From Anaerolineae bacterium (GTDB lineage: Bacteria > Pseudomonadota > Alphaproteobacteria > DSM-16000 > Inquilinaceae), in contig JANQQD010000396.1 of NCBI GenBank assembly GCA_028285185.1, forward strand, positions 1 through 57,017: a stretch of DNA of 57,017 nucleotides, read 5' to 3'. Below, piece after piece: positions 26,564 to 35,928 of the stretch. A program made the position numbers and the translations under genes. Below the pieces are notes generated by a model. It was not told the DNA's origin and searched no databases. It worked only from the letters and a program-made list of their open reading frames with translations. Position 1 is the stretch's first letter, and each line of letters starts with the position of its first letter.

Positions 26564-27970
26564 ATGATCAAACGATTTTTCGTGTTCTTGGCTGCCATCA
26601 CCGGGACTTTTGCCGTGGCGGCGTTGCCGCCTGAAAGCGCCATGGCCCAGCCCGCTGGGACTGTCGGCGGCGCAGGCATCGACGCTGGCAATCCTGATTT
26701 GGCCGACCGCGCCGTTCAACTGACTGCCAACGCCCCTTCTCTCGCATGGCGGTTGAGCGGTGGCATGGCGACCGCCGGCGATCTGCCGGTAGCCTTGAGT
26801 GCCAGCGGTCGGAGCAGTTCCTTCGACATCGCGTTGACCACCAGCCTGCGCCAGATCGCGGCCTCCGAACGGGCGCGCCGGGTAAGACGATTGGCGGCGA
26901 TCACCGATCTGCTGGACCCTGCCGATTGGCGACAGGCGCAGTTCGGCCTCGGCCCCGCTAGGTCGGGTGATGGGTTCGCCGGCTGGCTCGCTTCCGCTCC
27001 AAACCTGGCCGAATACACCGTGGAGGCCGACATCGCCACCGACGCAGCATTCGACGATGTCATGCCTTCGATCAGCGATCTGGCGGCCACAGCGCGTGCG
27101 ACGGAACTCGATCTGTGGATCGACGGCACCTGGTCGCGGGTCGATGGCGGCGACACCACCAGCGACTTTGGCCTGTTGCACATCGGCGCCGACTACCGCC
27201 TCTCAGGCAACCTGTTGATCGGCCTGCTTGGTCAGTTCGACTGGAGCAACGAAGACGAAGCCGACGCTCAGAACACGCAGACCGACGGCTTCGGCTGGAT
27301 GATCGGGCCTTATGCTGCCACACGACTGCATCAGCACCTGATCTTCGACACGCGTGCCGCCTGGGGTCAGTCCGACAACGAGGTCGGCCCAGTCGGTTCC
27401 GACACCGACCGTTTTGAAACGGAACGCTGGCTGCTGCACAGCGGACTCACCGGCGACATCCACCTGGACAGCTGGCACCTGACCCCCGGCATCAGCGCGA
27501 CCTACTTCGAAGAAGAGCAGAAGAGCTACACGGACAGTCTGGGTTCCGACCATCCGAACCAGACCGTGTCGCTTGGCAGGCTCATGTTCGGGCCGGAAGC
27601 CGCCTACCTCTATCAGCCGACTGCGCATTGGTTGATCCGGCCACAGATCGGCAGCAGCGGCATCTGGACCTTCGGTGACGCCGAGGCGGTCGAAGTCGCC
27701 ACCGGCTACGCGGACGGTGGCGCCGTTCTGCGGGCGCAGGTCGAGGGCGGCGTCTCGGTGACCTATGCCGACCGCTACACGCTGACCGGAGACGTATTCT
27801 ACGACGGCATCGGCGCCGACGATTTCGATGCCTATGGCGGCAGTCTGGCGATCGATGTGTCGATCGCCGACGGCGTCTTGCTCGGTGGCGAGGGCTTCAT
27901 GACCGACAACAATACCAGCGCCGCGGCCAACTTCGGTGCCAATCTGAGGCTCAAACTTCAGCTTGACTGA
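26564..27970 (+). CDS. Autotransporter beta-barrel domain protein without a long passenger
   Basis: A 468-residue protein. A signal peptide (about 1-31, MIKRFFVFLAAITGTFAVAA ... AMAQ) is followed by about 150 residues of low-recognition sequence and then a C-terminal beta-barrel of about 290 residues: ELDLWIDGTWSRVDGG, GLLHIGADYRLSGNLLIGLLGQFDW, FGWMIGPYAATRLHQHLIFDTRAAWGQSDN, matching the autotransporter translocator fold. It should sit in the outer membrane. The last residues are LRLKLQLD rather than the usual aromatic end, which may affect BAM recognition. ATG 26564 has GAGGCGG upstream. No transporter partner or passenger gene is adjacent. Confidence 0.75.
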   Translation: MIKRFFVFLAAITGTFAVAALPPESAMAQPAGTVGGAGIDAGNPDLADRAVQLTANAPSLAWRLSGGMATAGDLPVALSASGRSSSFDIALTTSLRQIAASERARRVRRLAAITDLLDPADWRQAQFGLGPARSGDGFAGWLASAPNLAEYTVEADIATDAAFDDVMPSISDLAATARATELDLWIDGTWSRVDGGDTTSDFGLLHIGADYRLSGNLLIGLLGQFDWSNEDEADAQNTQTDGFGWMIGPYAATRLHQHLIFDTRAAWGQSDNEVGPVGSDTDRFETERWLLHSGLTGDIHLDSWHLTPGISATYFEEEQKSYTDSLGSDHPNQTVSLGRLMFGPEAAYLYQPTAHWLIRPQIGSSGIWTFGDAEAVEVATGYADGGAVLRAQVEGGVSVTYADRYTLTGDVFYDGIGADDFDAYGGSLAIDVSIADGVLLGGEGFMTDNNTSAAANFGANLRLKLQLD

Positions 27971-28292
27971 CGCAAGGCGGCGAAAGCCAGACTGGGATTT
28001 CGGCCCTCGCGGACGGGCGACCCGGGGCCACTCTCTTTGCGGGGTTTGCGGTGCTCTCATTTGTTCGCACAGTCAGATGTCCTCGCAAAGTTGAACGCGT
28101 TGTTTCCATCGACCCAAGGTTTCAACTTCGGGTCGCCATTGCCTCAACAATGCGTTCTGGGATCTTGCGTTCTGGCGTTCCAAATTCTGGGGGCAGGTCT
28201 TTCTATAATGTACGTTCGTGGAGCCCCAGCGCTATCGAGCCGTCCCCGGGTGGCCCCTGATACAAGCTCAACCATCCACGTCCGTTGAGTTG
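27971..28292. other. Gene-free spacer (322 bp)
   Basis: The region lies between the 3' ends of the barrel gene (plus) and the DUF4336 gene (minus). It has lower GC than the flanks in 28040-28210. I see no terminator with a T-run and no ORF with a ribosome binding site. Confidence 0.4.
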
Positions 28293-28994
28293 TCAGCCGC
28301 CAGTGATCCAATCGAACGCGCGGCTGACATCTTCTTTTGCGCCGCCTTGCAGGCAATGGCCGTGCGCTACGATGAGATTGTCGAAATCCCAACCGAGAAC
28401 CGTGTCGATGCTTCGCCGCATCGCCGTCTTGTCCCGAACGCTGAGCCTGATGTCCAGCGGGACGCCACCGTCCTTGCCCAATATGCCCGCCACGTGCTTT
28501 ACGCCGCGCCAAACCCAACGTTCGCTGGCGGCTTCATGCTTCTGGATGAAATCCGTGATGATCAGCGTCATGGAGCGTTTGTGCAGAAACTCGACCTCAT
28601 CCAGAACGGCATGTCCGTCAATCACGCAATGATCAATTTCACCGCTCCAAGAGGTTTCCTGGTCGTTCGTCAGCACAGCGTCGACGTCGATATCGGGATG
28701 ACGCTTGTTGAACGCCGGCGAGGCCCAAACCTTGGCGGAAGGGTACAACGCCTTCCATGGCTTGATGCCGAGGCTATGGATCTTGTTGGGTGCAACGAGA
28801 TGTTCGACCGGGCCCAGCTGGTCGACGGTGCGGCGACGCTCCGGCGTCGGCCGCACGGGAGAATGAAGCCACACGCCTCCCGACGCCAGCTGGACGACCG
28901 TCATCCGCGTCGTGAACGGCAGCACGCCGTACATGCGGACATCATCGCCACCCATAGTCCATATATTCTGTCCAAATGGCTGCATATTACTCAT
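28293..28994 (-). CDS. DUF4336 domain protein (metallo-hydrolase-like)
   Basis: A 233-residue protein matching the DUF4336 family: FTTRMTVVQLASGGVWLHSPV (about 27-47), LGPVEHLVAPNKIHSLGIKPWKALYPSAKVWASP (about 60-93), and the end WDFDNLIVAHGHCLQGGAKE. The fold is thought to resemble metallo-beta-lactamases but with altered metal ligands; here APNKIH and VAHGH supply candidate His residues. The activity is unknown. The start at 28994 lacks a strong RBS; ATG at 28985 is an alternative. It stands alone with spacers of more than 300 bp on both sides. Confidence 0.78.
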   Translation of the reverse strand: MSNMQPFGQNIWTMGGDDVRMYGVLPFTTRMTVVQLASGGVWLHSPVRPTPERRRTVDQLGPVEHLVAPNKIHSLGIKPWKALYPSAKVWASPAFNKRHPDIDVDAVLTNDQETSWSGEIDHCVIDGHAVLDEVEFLHKRSMTLIITDFIQKHEAASERWVWRGVKHVAGILGKDGGVPLDIRLSVRDKTAMRRSIDTVLGWDFDNLIVAHGHCLQGGAKEDVSRAFDWITGG

Positions 28995-29308
28995 AAGACA
29001 GTGTATTTATCCTTCGAAGCTGACACTTTCCATTTGGTTCTTCTCCATTGAACTTAAGGCTAAGGGAGTCGGCTGTCCACGCGGTTGCGTCCTCCGATCC
29101 GTTTGGGATAGGGCGCGCCGGCTGTCGATGAGGCCGAGGATGCCGGCGAACACTGTCCGCAGCAGTACCGCCTCGGCCAACTGGAACCCGGCATGACATG
29201 CATGGCCCACGAGCCGAGCCTTGACCGGCCATGGTTGCGATGGCACAGGCCTGATCGCGCCCCGGCGCCACCACTCGGCAAGTCGGATCCGGCCTGCCCC
29301 CTACCCGT
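28995..29308. other. Gene-free spacer (314 bp)
   Basis: The first 60 bp (28960-29060) are AT-rich and probably carry the DUF4336 promoter on the minus strand. Open frames in the rest have no ribosome binding site and no recognisable family. Confidence 0.4.
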
Positions 29309-29611
29309 TCAGTTGATGTCCATCTCCGCCAGCAGGTTGGCGTAGGACGCCCCATGCATATCGCGGTCCAGCCGTGTGCCCTGCACGTATGGTCGCGGCA
29401 GGCTGAACTTGAGCACATTCAGATCGGCGATTTCGAAACGCTTCAGGCTCGCGGCATCCGTGTGGAGCATGGCTGCCACGCGCTCAGACGAAAGCGCTTC
29501 GCAGACCCGTGCGAAGACTTCGGGCGTGTCGCAGAAGATGTCAAAGGTCAGCCAGAAGGGCCCGGCGTTTTTCGACCGCACCTTTGTTGCGATATCGACC
29601 AGCCGCGTCAT
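29309..29611 (-). CDS. DUF4387 family protein (AtuA partner)
   Basis: A 100-residue protein of the DUF4387 family: LVDIATKVRSKNAGPFWLTFDIFC at the N-terminus and KFSLPRPYVQGTRLDRDMHGASYANLLAEM near the C-terminus are characteristic. Its ATG overlaps the stop of the AtuA-like gene (29608-29611, ATGA), so the two are translationally coupled. In other genomes the small domain is next to or fused to AtuA-like proteins, so a subunit role is likely. Biochemistry is unresolved. Confidence 0.86.
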   Translation of the reverse strand: MTRLVDIATKVRSKNAGPFWLTFDIFCDTPEVFARVCEALSSERVAAMLHTDAASLKRFEIADLNVLKFSLPRPYVQGTRLDRDMHGASYANLLAEMDIN

Positions 29612-30957
29612 GCGCCGATCTCCAACGTGCTCAAGCGAAACGCATCCATCGGATCGTCAAGGCCCAGCACGTGGTTCAGGCAGAACTCATAGATGGCGCC
29701 CCGTGACATCTCCGCAGGCGAAAACGGGAAGGCAAAGGTGGGCGTCGGCTCGTCGTCGCTCAGCGGGTGATGGAGAAGATAGGGGTTCAGGATCTTGGCG
29801 ACCTCTCGGGAGAGCGCTTCGGTCTCTGCCGTGACGATGCTCAGAACACCGACCTCGCTGCCGATACGCGCCCCGGTATCGAGCGGACCCAACGTGGCGT
29901 CGGCACCGATGATGCGCAGCTCTAGCGAGAAATCGCCGTCGACGCTGGCCAGGGCCTGCTCCGTGCATCTGGCGCGGACATCGTCACACCAAGCGCGGAT
30001 GTTCTCCACATAGCGCGGTTCGCGCACAAGCGCGAGGGACACGGTCTGGAAGCCGGCTTGGCGCGCGCCTTCAAGCTTCACCGTGTACCGGTCGGACGGA
30101 ACCCATTCGCTGCCGGTGACCCGCACCCGCCGATCGTCCAGCGCCACGTATCTCGCCCGGGTGACGTCCAGATGCCCGCCGGGTTCATACAGCAGATAGG
30201 GGTCGCTGTTCTCGTACAGCATGTGCGCCGATACGGTATAGGGCGTGGCACAGGCGGTCTCGCCCATCGGGGTGACCACGAACCCTTCAGCGTCAAACGC
30301 GATCAGGATCACTCCCGAGCTCGGGTTGGTGGTCGCGAGCGCCCCGCATTCCCCGATCTTCGCACCATGCCAAGCGCCGCCGGAATGACACCCCTGCGAC
30401 AACGGCAGGGCAGAGATGATAGCCGTATCGGTCGTCCGGCCCGCAATGACGATGTCCGCCCCGGTGGCAAGGGCCGCCTGGATCTGCTCCGCCCCGGCAA
30501 GGGCGACGATGTTCGTGCACGCCATCAGCAGCTCGCCCGAGATGTCAGGCGCCGGCCAGAGCGGCGTGATCCGTCCGCGGGCCAGGGCCTCTGCCATTGC
30601 AGCACCGTCCTGCCCGCTCTTCAGCACCGCCACCCTCAGCCGCTGGCCCGTCTCCGCGGCAATCTCCCGCGTGATGTCGACAAGCCAGTCGACGGCTGCA
30701 TCCGCCCCGCTGGTGCCGGCGGTACCGATGACCAGCGGCACCCGGGCCTGCGCGCGGGCCTCCATCAGCGCCGTCCACTCGGCTTTGACCGTGCCGCGCG
30801 AATACTTCGATGTCCCGGTTCCAAGGTAGTGCGGCCCGCTGTCGGTGGAGCCGCCGTCGACGGCGATCAGATCCGGCCTTTGCGCGACGCCTCTGGCAAG
30901 AGCCGCCCGGTCGAAGCCGAGCCCCAGCGCGCCAGTGGGAATGAGCACCCTTGTCAT
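29608..30957 (-). CDS. AtuA-like acyclic terpene utilization family protein (DUF1446)
   Basis: A 449-residue protein of the AtuA/DUF1446 family. Recognisable parts are IAVDGGSTDSGPHYLGTG (about 32-49), VPLVIGTAGTSGADAAVDWLVDI, IVIAGRTTDTAIISALP and EPGGHLDVTRARYVALDD. The founding member is required for growth on citronellol or geraniol in Pseudomonas, but the reaction is not defined and many homologues lie outside terpene pathways. No atuB-atuF genes are present here, so terpene use is not implied. The DUF4387 gene follows with a 4-nt overlap. Confidence 0.86.
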   Translation of the reverse strand: MTRVLIPTGALGLGFDRAALARGVAQRPDLIAVDGGSTDSGPHYLGTGTSKYSRGTVKAEWTALMEARAQARVPLVIGTAGTSGADAAVDWLVDITREIAAETGQRLRVAVLKSGQDGAAMAEALARGRITPLWPAPDISGELLMACTNIVALAGAEQIQAALATGADIVIAGRTTDTAIISALPLSQGCHSGGAWHGAKIGECGALATTNPSSGVILIAFDAEGFVVTPMGETACATPYTVSAHMLYENSDPYLLYEPGGHLDVTRARYVALDDRRVRVTGSEWVPSDRYTVKLEGARQAGFQTVSLALVREPRYVENIRAWCDDVRARCTEQALASVDGDFSLELRIIGADATLGPLDTGARIGSEVGVLSIVTAETEALSREVAKILNPYLLHHPLSDDEPTPTFAFPFSPAEMSRGAIYEFCLNHVLGLDDPMDAFRLSTLEIGA

Positions 30958-31179
30958 CGGCCATCAGCTTCCGGCCGCACAGGCAGGGTCCGGTCTTGCC
31001 TCGATGTATGCTCTCTCATGGCCAGAACCGTCGAACGGTGCCCGCTGCAGATCCGGATGCTGGCCGGCAGGCTATGGGATCGTGCAATACACTGACCCAG
31101 CCTCTAGCCGGCCTGAGTGAGTCGAACCCAGCCCACATTACGTCAGACGACGTCTCGCTCCCTCAGCTCCGTCGGCGCA

Positions 31180-31932
31180 TCAGTGCACCGCGATCAGCAC
31201 GTTGTTCAGCGATTGGCGGGATTTATCGCCGATGTCGTAATACGTATTGGAGGTCGGCGTATTGCCGACGGGATTGATCTCGCTGGTCGCATCATAAGGC
31301 AAAGGACGCCCGAACTTGTCCGTGCTGCCACCCTTCGACCAGTAGCGGTCATATTTGTAGGAGTCGACAAAGGAATTGGAGCGCAAGACCACGTCCTTCA
31401 GGTGAGACACTGCGTGGTTCGGATCGTTCGGCTCGATGTAGTAATAGGCTGCCCCGAACTCTCGGTAGATCAGCGACCAGTGTGGGCCGTAGTCAACACC
31501 ACCCGTCTCGCCCACCGGTAAGGCGTAGATGGGACCCGTGTTGCCGAACATGTAGGGGAACATGACCGGACGGTTGGCGGCCAGGGATCGGGTGATGAAC
31601 TCCTGCCGGCCGCCTTTACCGATATGGCTTTCGTAGCTGTAGCCGAAGCGGCGAATGACCTGCTCCATTTCCGCGCAGCTCAGCACCTCCCCCTGGCTGC
31701 CGCCGTCGGAACTGATTGTGTGCACGGTGTGCTTGACATAGTGGCGCAGGCTCTCGCCCGCCGTTCCCGAGCCTTCGCCGCTGCGAGGATAGATGATCGG
31801 TTTGTTGGCGCTAGGGTTCACCGCCGCCAGCAGCAGAGACGCGAACCAGAACGAGTAAAGGCCGCAAGTTCCTTGCTTCTGTGGCTTCAGGGTGCCGCAG
31901 GCGCCGTTATAGGCTTCCACAAGGTTGGTCAT
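31180..31932 (-). CDS. Orphan protein with predicted papain-like cysteine peptidase fold
   Basis: A 250-residue protein I do not recognise by name. C23 in KQGTCGLYSFWFASLLL sits at the start of a hydrophobic helix, as the nucleophile does in C39/papain-fold enzymes, with Gln at 18 and 20 as oxyanion candidates. H151 in DYGPHWSLIYRE and the acidic/amide cluster EPNDPN (167-172) at the end of the next beta hairpin (AAYYYIEP) complete a plausible Cys-His-Asn/Asp triad. There is no signal peptide. Ribosome binding is well supported: GGAGG stands 7 nt before the ATG. It stands alone, with no immunity or secretion gene nearby. The peptidase call is structural inference. Confidence 0.7.
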   Translation of the reverse strand: MTNLVEAYNGACGTLKPQKQGTCGLYSFWFASLLLAAVNPSANKPIIYPRSGEGSGTAGESLRHYVKHTVHTISSDGGSQGEVLSCAEMEQVIRRFGYSYESHIGKGGRQEFITRSLAANRPVMFPYMFGNTGPIYALPVGETGGVDYGPHWSLIYREFGAAYYYIEPNDPNHAVSHLKDVVLRSNSFVDSYKYDRYWSKGGSTDKFGRPLPYDATSEINPVGNTPTSNTYYDIGDKSRQSLNNVLIAVH

Positions 31933-32088
31933 TTCGCGGCCTCCTCCGACTCCGGCATCGGATCATTTGCCCGCCCATGGCCCCTGTCAACGACATCGGA
32001 TGCGTGTCCAGAACCACCGCGCGCCGCCTTATCCGGGAAAGCCGCCCGACAAGACCAGGCCAAGGCAACATTCGGCGCTCTCTGATCG

Positions 32089-32109
32089 GCGGATGCCGAT
32101 CATCCGCCA
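32089..32109. repeat. 8-bp inverted repeat downstream of bufC
   Basis: GGCGGATG and CATCCGCC flank a 5-nt loop, about 55 nt beyond the stop codon of the bufferin operon. There is no T-run, so intrinsic termination is doubtful, but the position fits an operon 3' end. Confidence 0.4.
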
Positions 32110-32162
32110 ATCGACGCCATAGTCGTTCAAGTTGGTCCACGGGCCGATCGGTCTGCCGCGCC

Positions 32163-32924
32163 CTACGCAACCCCACAGAAGATGCCGCGGGTCAGGTGGC
32201 CGACAAGGGCCTGCTGCAGGTCGAAGTACGGATCAGCGGCCACTGCCGCCTCACTCGCCTCGCCCAGACGCTCTCCGGCGGCAAGGGCTGACAGAAATGC
32301 GAAGTCGCCCGCTGACAGCCCATGTGCGGTCACGACCATCGCCGGGCGGAAGACCAGCACAGCCTCACCGCCCGCGTTCAAGTCCACCTTGGCGATCTGC
32401 GCATGCTGGGGCTGGTTTGCCTCCCAGATCCTCTGGATCGGGTAGCGCGAGGCGACCAGCCGCACCGCGGGGTGCAGGTCGAACCGCAACGACGCGAAGG
32501 TCTCGGGATCGCGCGATGCGAGCTCCGCTGGGTCAATCGGCGCGGCGTCACCGGCGAAATAGGCCTCGATCCGCGCCCATTCCAGCCGCGCCACATCCGG
32601 CAGATAGGCCAGCGACTGCGCCGGCGGGAACGCCGCCAGATAGTCCGGCAGACGCGCGCCATAGACCGAAAGCTGCGGCACATCCGGCGGATGGCGCTGC
32701 ACATAGGCCCGCGCCATCGCCTGGAAGAAGGGCTGGCCCACCAGGCGCTGCACCACCGGAAAGGCGCTGGCCAGCACACCAGCCAGCGACCCATGCACAT
32801 TGTTGCGGTAGATCCTGAGGCGCCTTTCGATGCCGTCCGGGTTCCCGCCCGCAAGGCGCCGCACATCGGCGCCGTCATCCTCCAGAATGCCGCGCCGGAG
32901 CGCCTGCTGCAGCTCACGCAACAT
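32163..32924 (-). CDS. bufC: BufC/HvfC-type protein (DUF2063)
   Basis: A 253-residue protein with the DUF2063 N-terminal domain ([13 protein letters not shown], then [29 protein letters not shown], about 35-65, and [28 protein letters not shown]) and a C-terminal domain of about 110 residues. In bufferin systems this protein binds the precursor peptide and presents it to the MNIO enzyme BufB. Its ATG overlaps the bufB stop by 11 nt, so it is coupled to bufB. It is the last gene of the operon. Confidence 0.88.
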   Translation of the reverse strand: MLRELQQALRRGILEDDGADVRRLAGGNPDGIERRLRIYRNNVHGSLAGVLASAFPVVQRLVGQPFFQAMARAYVQRHPPDVPQLSVYGARLPDYLAAFPPAQSLAYLPDVARLEWARIEAYFAGDAAPIDPAELASRDPETFASLRFDLHPAVRLVASRYPIQRIWEANQPQHAQIAKVDLNAGGEAVLVFRPAMVVTAHGLSAGDFAFLSALAAGERLGEASEAAVAADPYFDLQQALVGHLTRGIFCGVA

Positions 32925-33828
32925 GGGCCGCGGCCGGCTCCGGGCACAGGGTATCGAGGATGCGCTGCGCCTTATCCGCTTCCGCCATCAGCACCGAAAG
33001 CTCAGGAATATTGGTGTCCCACTCCACCAGGATCGGCCGTCGGCCAAGCCGGCCGAGTGCTGCTTCTAGCAGCCGCCAGACGGCCTGGTCGACCGGCGCA
33101 CCATGGTCGTCGATCAGCAGCGTTTCATCGTCCATGGCGGCGACGAAATGGCCCGCCACATGGATCTCGCCCACCGTTTCCGCGGGGATCGCGTCCAGAT
33201 ACGGCTCCGGGTCGAAGCCGTGATTGTGGGCGCTGACATGGATGTTGTTGACGTCCAACAGGATGCCGCAGCCGGTGCGCCGCGTCACCTCGGCCAGGAA
33301 ATCCCATTCCGCCAGGGTCGAGCCGGCGAAGCCGATATAGGAGGACGGGTTTTCCACCAGGATCTGGCGGCCGAAAACCTCCTGCGCCCGATCGACATTG
33401 CGGCAGACCACCCCCAGCGCCTCGTCGGTATAGGGCAGCGGCAACAGGTCGTTCAGATAGACGCCGTCGGTCACGCTCCAAGAGAGGTGCTCGGACACCA
33501 GGCCCGGCTGCACCCGCTCGAACAGTGCGGCCAGCCGCGCCAGATGGGCCTCGTCCAGCCCCTCGGCAGAGCCGAGCGAAAGGCCGACCCCATGGCAGCT
33601 CAGCGCATAGTCCCGCCGGATCGCCTCAAGCTGCTTCAGCCGCGGCCCACCACCGCGGGCGCCGACAGGCACCAGATAGTTCTCGCTGTGCACCTCCACC
33701 CAGCCGACCGGCGGCCCGCCGGCGAGAAAGGCCGGGACATGCGGATGGCGTAACCCGATCCCCGCGGCCGCGGGGATCGGGTCGGCCGACAAAATCGGGC
33801 CGGCGCCGGAGGCAGTACGCCGACCCAT
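32914..33828 (-). CDS. bufB: BufB, multinuclear non-heme iron oxidase (MNIO, DUF692)
   Basis: A 304-residue TIM-barrel enzyme of the DUF692/MNIO family. Metal-ligand motifs are all present: [52 protein letters not shown] and LVEWDTNIP. MNIOs use two or three iron ions to modify cysteines of ribosomal peptides; BufB-type members install thiooxazole-like groups on bufferin precursors in the cytoplasm before export. The family start GIGLRHPHV lies at residue 23, so the first 20 residues are extra and the true start may be further in. It begins 6 nt after bufA. Confidence 0.92.
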   Translation of the reverse strand: MGRRTASGAGPILSADPIPAAAGIGLRHPHVPAFLAGGPPVGWVEVHSENYLVPVGARGGGPRLKQLEAIRRDYALSCHGVGLSLGSAEGLDEAHLARLAALFERVQPGLVSEHLSWSVTDGVYLNDLLPLPYTDEALGVVCRNVDRAQEVFGRQILVENPSSYIGFAGSTLAEWDFLAEVTRRTGCGILLDVNNIHVSAHNHGFDPEPYLDAIPAETVGEIHVAGHFVAAMDDETLLIDDHGAPVDQAVWRLLEAALGRLGRRPILVEWDTNIPELSVLMAEADKAQRILDTLCPEPAAAHVA

Positions 33829-33834
33829 GTCGGC

Positions 33835-34122
33835 TTACGCGGGCGGGTTGGGGTTGACGCCGTCGAAGCTCTCCAACGACCCGCCGATCTCTTCGCAGGT
33901 GCCGGCCGGCACCAGCTTCCAGTCACCACCATGATAGTCGACCGTCGACTGCCCGGCGCAGCTGTGCGTGCCGGCGGCATTGGCGCAGTCGTTCTCGCCT
34001 GCCAGCGCCACGCCCCAGCACTTCTCCATCTCATCGGCGTGGGCCTGCATCGAAACGGTCCCACCGGCAATGGACACGGCACCGACCAGCGCGGCCGCCA
34101 CCGTCAGGTTCTTTGCATTCAT
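33835..34122 (-). CDS. bufA: BufA, bufferin precursor peptide (DUF2282)
   Basis: A 95-residue precursor with a Sec-type signal peptide (about 1-29, ending QAHA). The mature part has four cysteines in the bufferin pattern: EKCWGVA (C35), ENDCA (C46), THSCAG (C55) and VPAGTC (C76). Bufferins are RiPPs whose modified cysteines bind copper in the periplasm and raise copper tolerance. GAGGAG lies directly upstream of ATG 34122; the longer frame to 34185 has no such site. First gene of bufA-bufB-bufC. The C-terminal 15 residues are acidic and Pro/Asn-rich. No metal-responsive regulator is adjacent. Confidence 0.92.
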   Translation of the reverse strand: MNAKNLTVAAALVGAVSIAGGTVSMQAHADEMEKCWGVALAGENDCANAAGTHSCAGQSTVDYHGGDWKLVPAGTCEEIGGSLESFDGVNPNPPA

Positions 34123-34475
34123 GCTCCTCACTCCTCTCTGTTCGTCTCCAGGAGGCGACTTTTCGCCTGGCCCCGGCCGGCGCATCGCGTGTGTGCATCC
34201 TTGCCGGGCCCATGCGGTGAAACCGCCACGCCCTTCCCAGATAGGTCCGCGCCGCGCTTGAGGGAAATAACGTCGCCTGACACGGGTTCAAATCGATGTG
34301 ACGCCCCGTGTGCCGCCGATGCGCCGGGCGCAAGCCGGGATTGTGTATGGTCATCCACGACGATCATTGAAAATCGGCGGTTCCTCGTCGTATAGCCGTG
34401 GGTTCGTGTAACCAAGCGCCACATCAAGGCGCCCGCGCGAACTGGGTCGGAATGGCAATCGGCGAGGACGGGACA
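34123..34475. other. Divergent spacer between bufA and the DAHP synthase gene (353 bp)
   Basis: It carries the DAHP synthase promoter (34367-34396). For bufA, TTGAAC with TATTTC 16 bp further on the minus strand (about 34290-34262) is a weak sigma70-like candidate. No gene is supported here. Confidence 0.45.
34367..34396 (+). promoter_or_regulatory. Candidate sigma70 promoter for the DAHP synthase gene
   Basis: TTGAAA (34367-34372) and TATAGC (34391-34396) are 18 bp apart; transcription would begin near 34403, giving a leader of about 73 nt to the ATG at 34476. This also excludes the upstream start at 34398. Confidence 0.5.
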
Positions 34476-35867
34476 ATGGCGATGGACTGGACCCCGGCGG
34501 GGTGGCGGCAGAAACCCGCCGAGCAGATGCCCGTCTACGAAGACCCCGAAGCCGTGACGGCGGCCGAGGCGACGCTGTCGCGCTATCCGCCACTGGTCTT
34601 TGCCGGTGAGGCCCGATCGTTGCGCGCTGCCCTGGGCAAGGTGGCGGCAGGTGAGGCTTTCCTCGTACAGGGCGGCGACTGCGCGGAGAGCTTTGCGGAG
34701 TTCCATCCGGACAAGATCCGCGACACTTTCCGCGTCCTGCTGCAGATGGCCGTGGTGCTGACCTTCGGCGCCGCCATGCCCGTGGTCAAGGTGGGCCGCA
34801 TGGCGGGCCAGTTCGCCAAGCCGCGCTCCGCACCCATGGAGCAGATCGGCGACGTCGAGCTTCCGTCTTACCGCGGCGACATCATCAACGGCTTCGAGTT
34901 CGATGCGGAGACGCGGCGGCCCGACCCCCAGCGGCTGTTGCAGGCCTACAACCAGGCCGCGGCCACGCTGAACCTGCTGCGCGCCTTCGCCCAGGGCGGC
35001 TATGCCGACCTGCACCAGGTCCACCGCTGGACGCTGGGCTTCGTCGCCCGCTCCCGCCAGGGCGAACGGTACGAGGATCTGGCGAGCCGCATCGACGAGA
35101 CGCTGCAATTCATGGCTGCCTGCGGCATCACCGCCGCGACGACACCCCAGATCCGCGAGACCGAGGTCTACACCTCGCACGAGGCGCTGCTGCTGCCCTA
35201 TGAAGAGGCGCTGACCCGCGTCGACAGCACCTCGGGCGACTGGTACGACGTCTCGGCCCATATGCTGTGGATCGGCGACCGCACCCGCCAGATCGACGGC
35301 GCGCATGTGGAATTCCTGCGCGGCGTGCGCAATCCGATCGGGATCAAATGCGGCCCCAGCCTGTCGGCGGATGACCTGATGCGGCTGATCGACATCCTGA
35401 GCCCGGACAACGAGCCCGGCCGGCTGACGCTGATCTCGCGCATGGGTGCTGGCAAGGTGGACCCGCACCTGCCGCCGCTGATGGCCCGGGTGAAGGCCGA
35501 AGGCCGCAGCGTCGTCTGGTCGTGCGATCCCATGCACGGCAACACGGTGAAGTCCTCCACCGGCTTCAAGACCCGCCCCTTCGACCGCATCCTGGCGGAG
35601 GTGCGGGAGTTCTTCGCCGTCGCCCACGCCGAGGGTGTGCATCCGGGCGGCGTGCATTTCGAATTGACGGGCGAGGACGTCACAGAATGCACCGGCGGCG
35701 CCCAGCAGATCACGGACGAAGCGCTGTCCTCACGCTATCACACCGCCTGCGATCCGCGGCTGAATGCCAACCAGGCGCTGGAACTGGCCTTCCTTATCGC
35801 GGAGAAGCTGAAAGAGGAACGCCTGGAGAGCGATCGGGCCCGACGCTCTGCCGCAGCAGCGGAATAG
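34476..35867 (+). CDS. aroG: 3-deoxy-7-phosphoheptulonate synthase, class II (DAHP synthase)
   Basis: A 463-residue class II (plant/AroAII type) DAHP synthase that condenses phosphoenolpyruvate and erythrose-4-phosphate, the first shikimate step. Diagnostic segments: [27 protein letters not shown] (metal Cys), [16 protein letters not shown] (PEP-binding Arg/Lys), [42 protein letters not shown] and [15 protein letters not shown]. Start 34476 ([10 protein letters not shown]) follows GAGGACGGGA. A nicotinate phosphoribosyltransferase-like gene follows after 61 nt on the same strand. Confidence 0.95.
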   Translation: MAMDWTPAGWRQKPAEQMPVYEDPEAVTAAEATLSRYPPLVFAGEARSLRAALGKVAAGEAFLVQGGDCAESFAEFHPDKIRDTFRVLLQMAVVLTFGAAMPVVKVGRMAGQFAKPRSAPMEQIGDVELPSYRGDIINGFEFDAETRRPDPQRLLQAYNQAAATLNLLRAFAQGGYADLHQVHRWTLGFVARSRQGERYEDLASRIDETLQFMAACGITAATTPQIRETEVYTSHEALLLPYEEALTRVDSTSGDWYDVSAHMLWIGDRTRQIDGAHVEFLRGVRNPIGIKCGPSLSADDLMRLIDILSPDNEPGRLTLISRMGAGKVDPHLPPLMARVKAEGRSVVWSCDPMHGNTVKSSTGFKTRPFDRILAEVREFFAVAHAEGVHPGGVHFELTGEDVTECTGGAQQITDEALSSRYHTACDPRLNANQALELAFLIAEKLKEERLESDRARRSAAAAE

Positions 35868-35928
35868 CCCCAGCCAGAGCGCTCGTGTCGAGGGCCGGGA
35901 CCGCCCGGCAAAGACGGATACTGGTACA

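Noticed and set aside
29007-29246. 79-residue minus-strand frame upstream of the DUF4336 promoter region
   Set aside because: No RBS and no family pattern; runs through the AT-rich presumed promoter.
34280-34300. Sequence resembling a tRNA T-arm (GGGTTCAAATC)
   Set aside because: No acceptor stem, D-arm or anticodon arm can be built around it.
34350-34373. Seven-codon ORF (MVIHDDH) upstream of the DAHP synthase gene as an aromatic amino acid leader
   Set aside because: It has no Trp, Tyr or Phe codons, no RBS, lies upstream of the likely transcription start and is not followed by a terminator.
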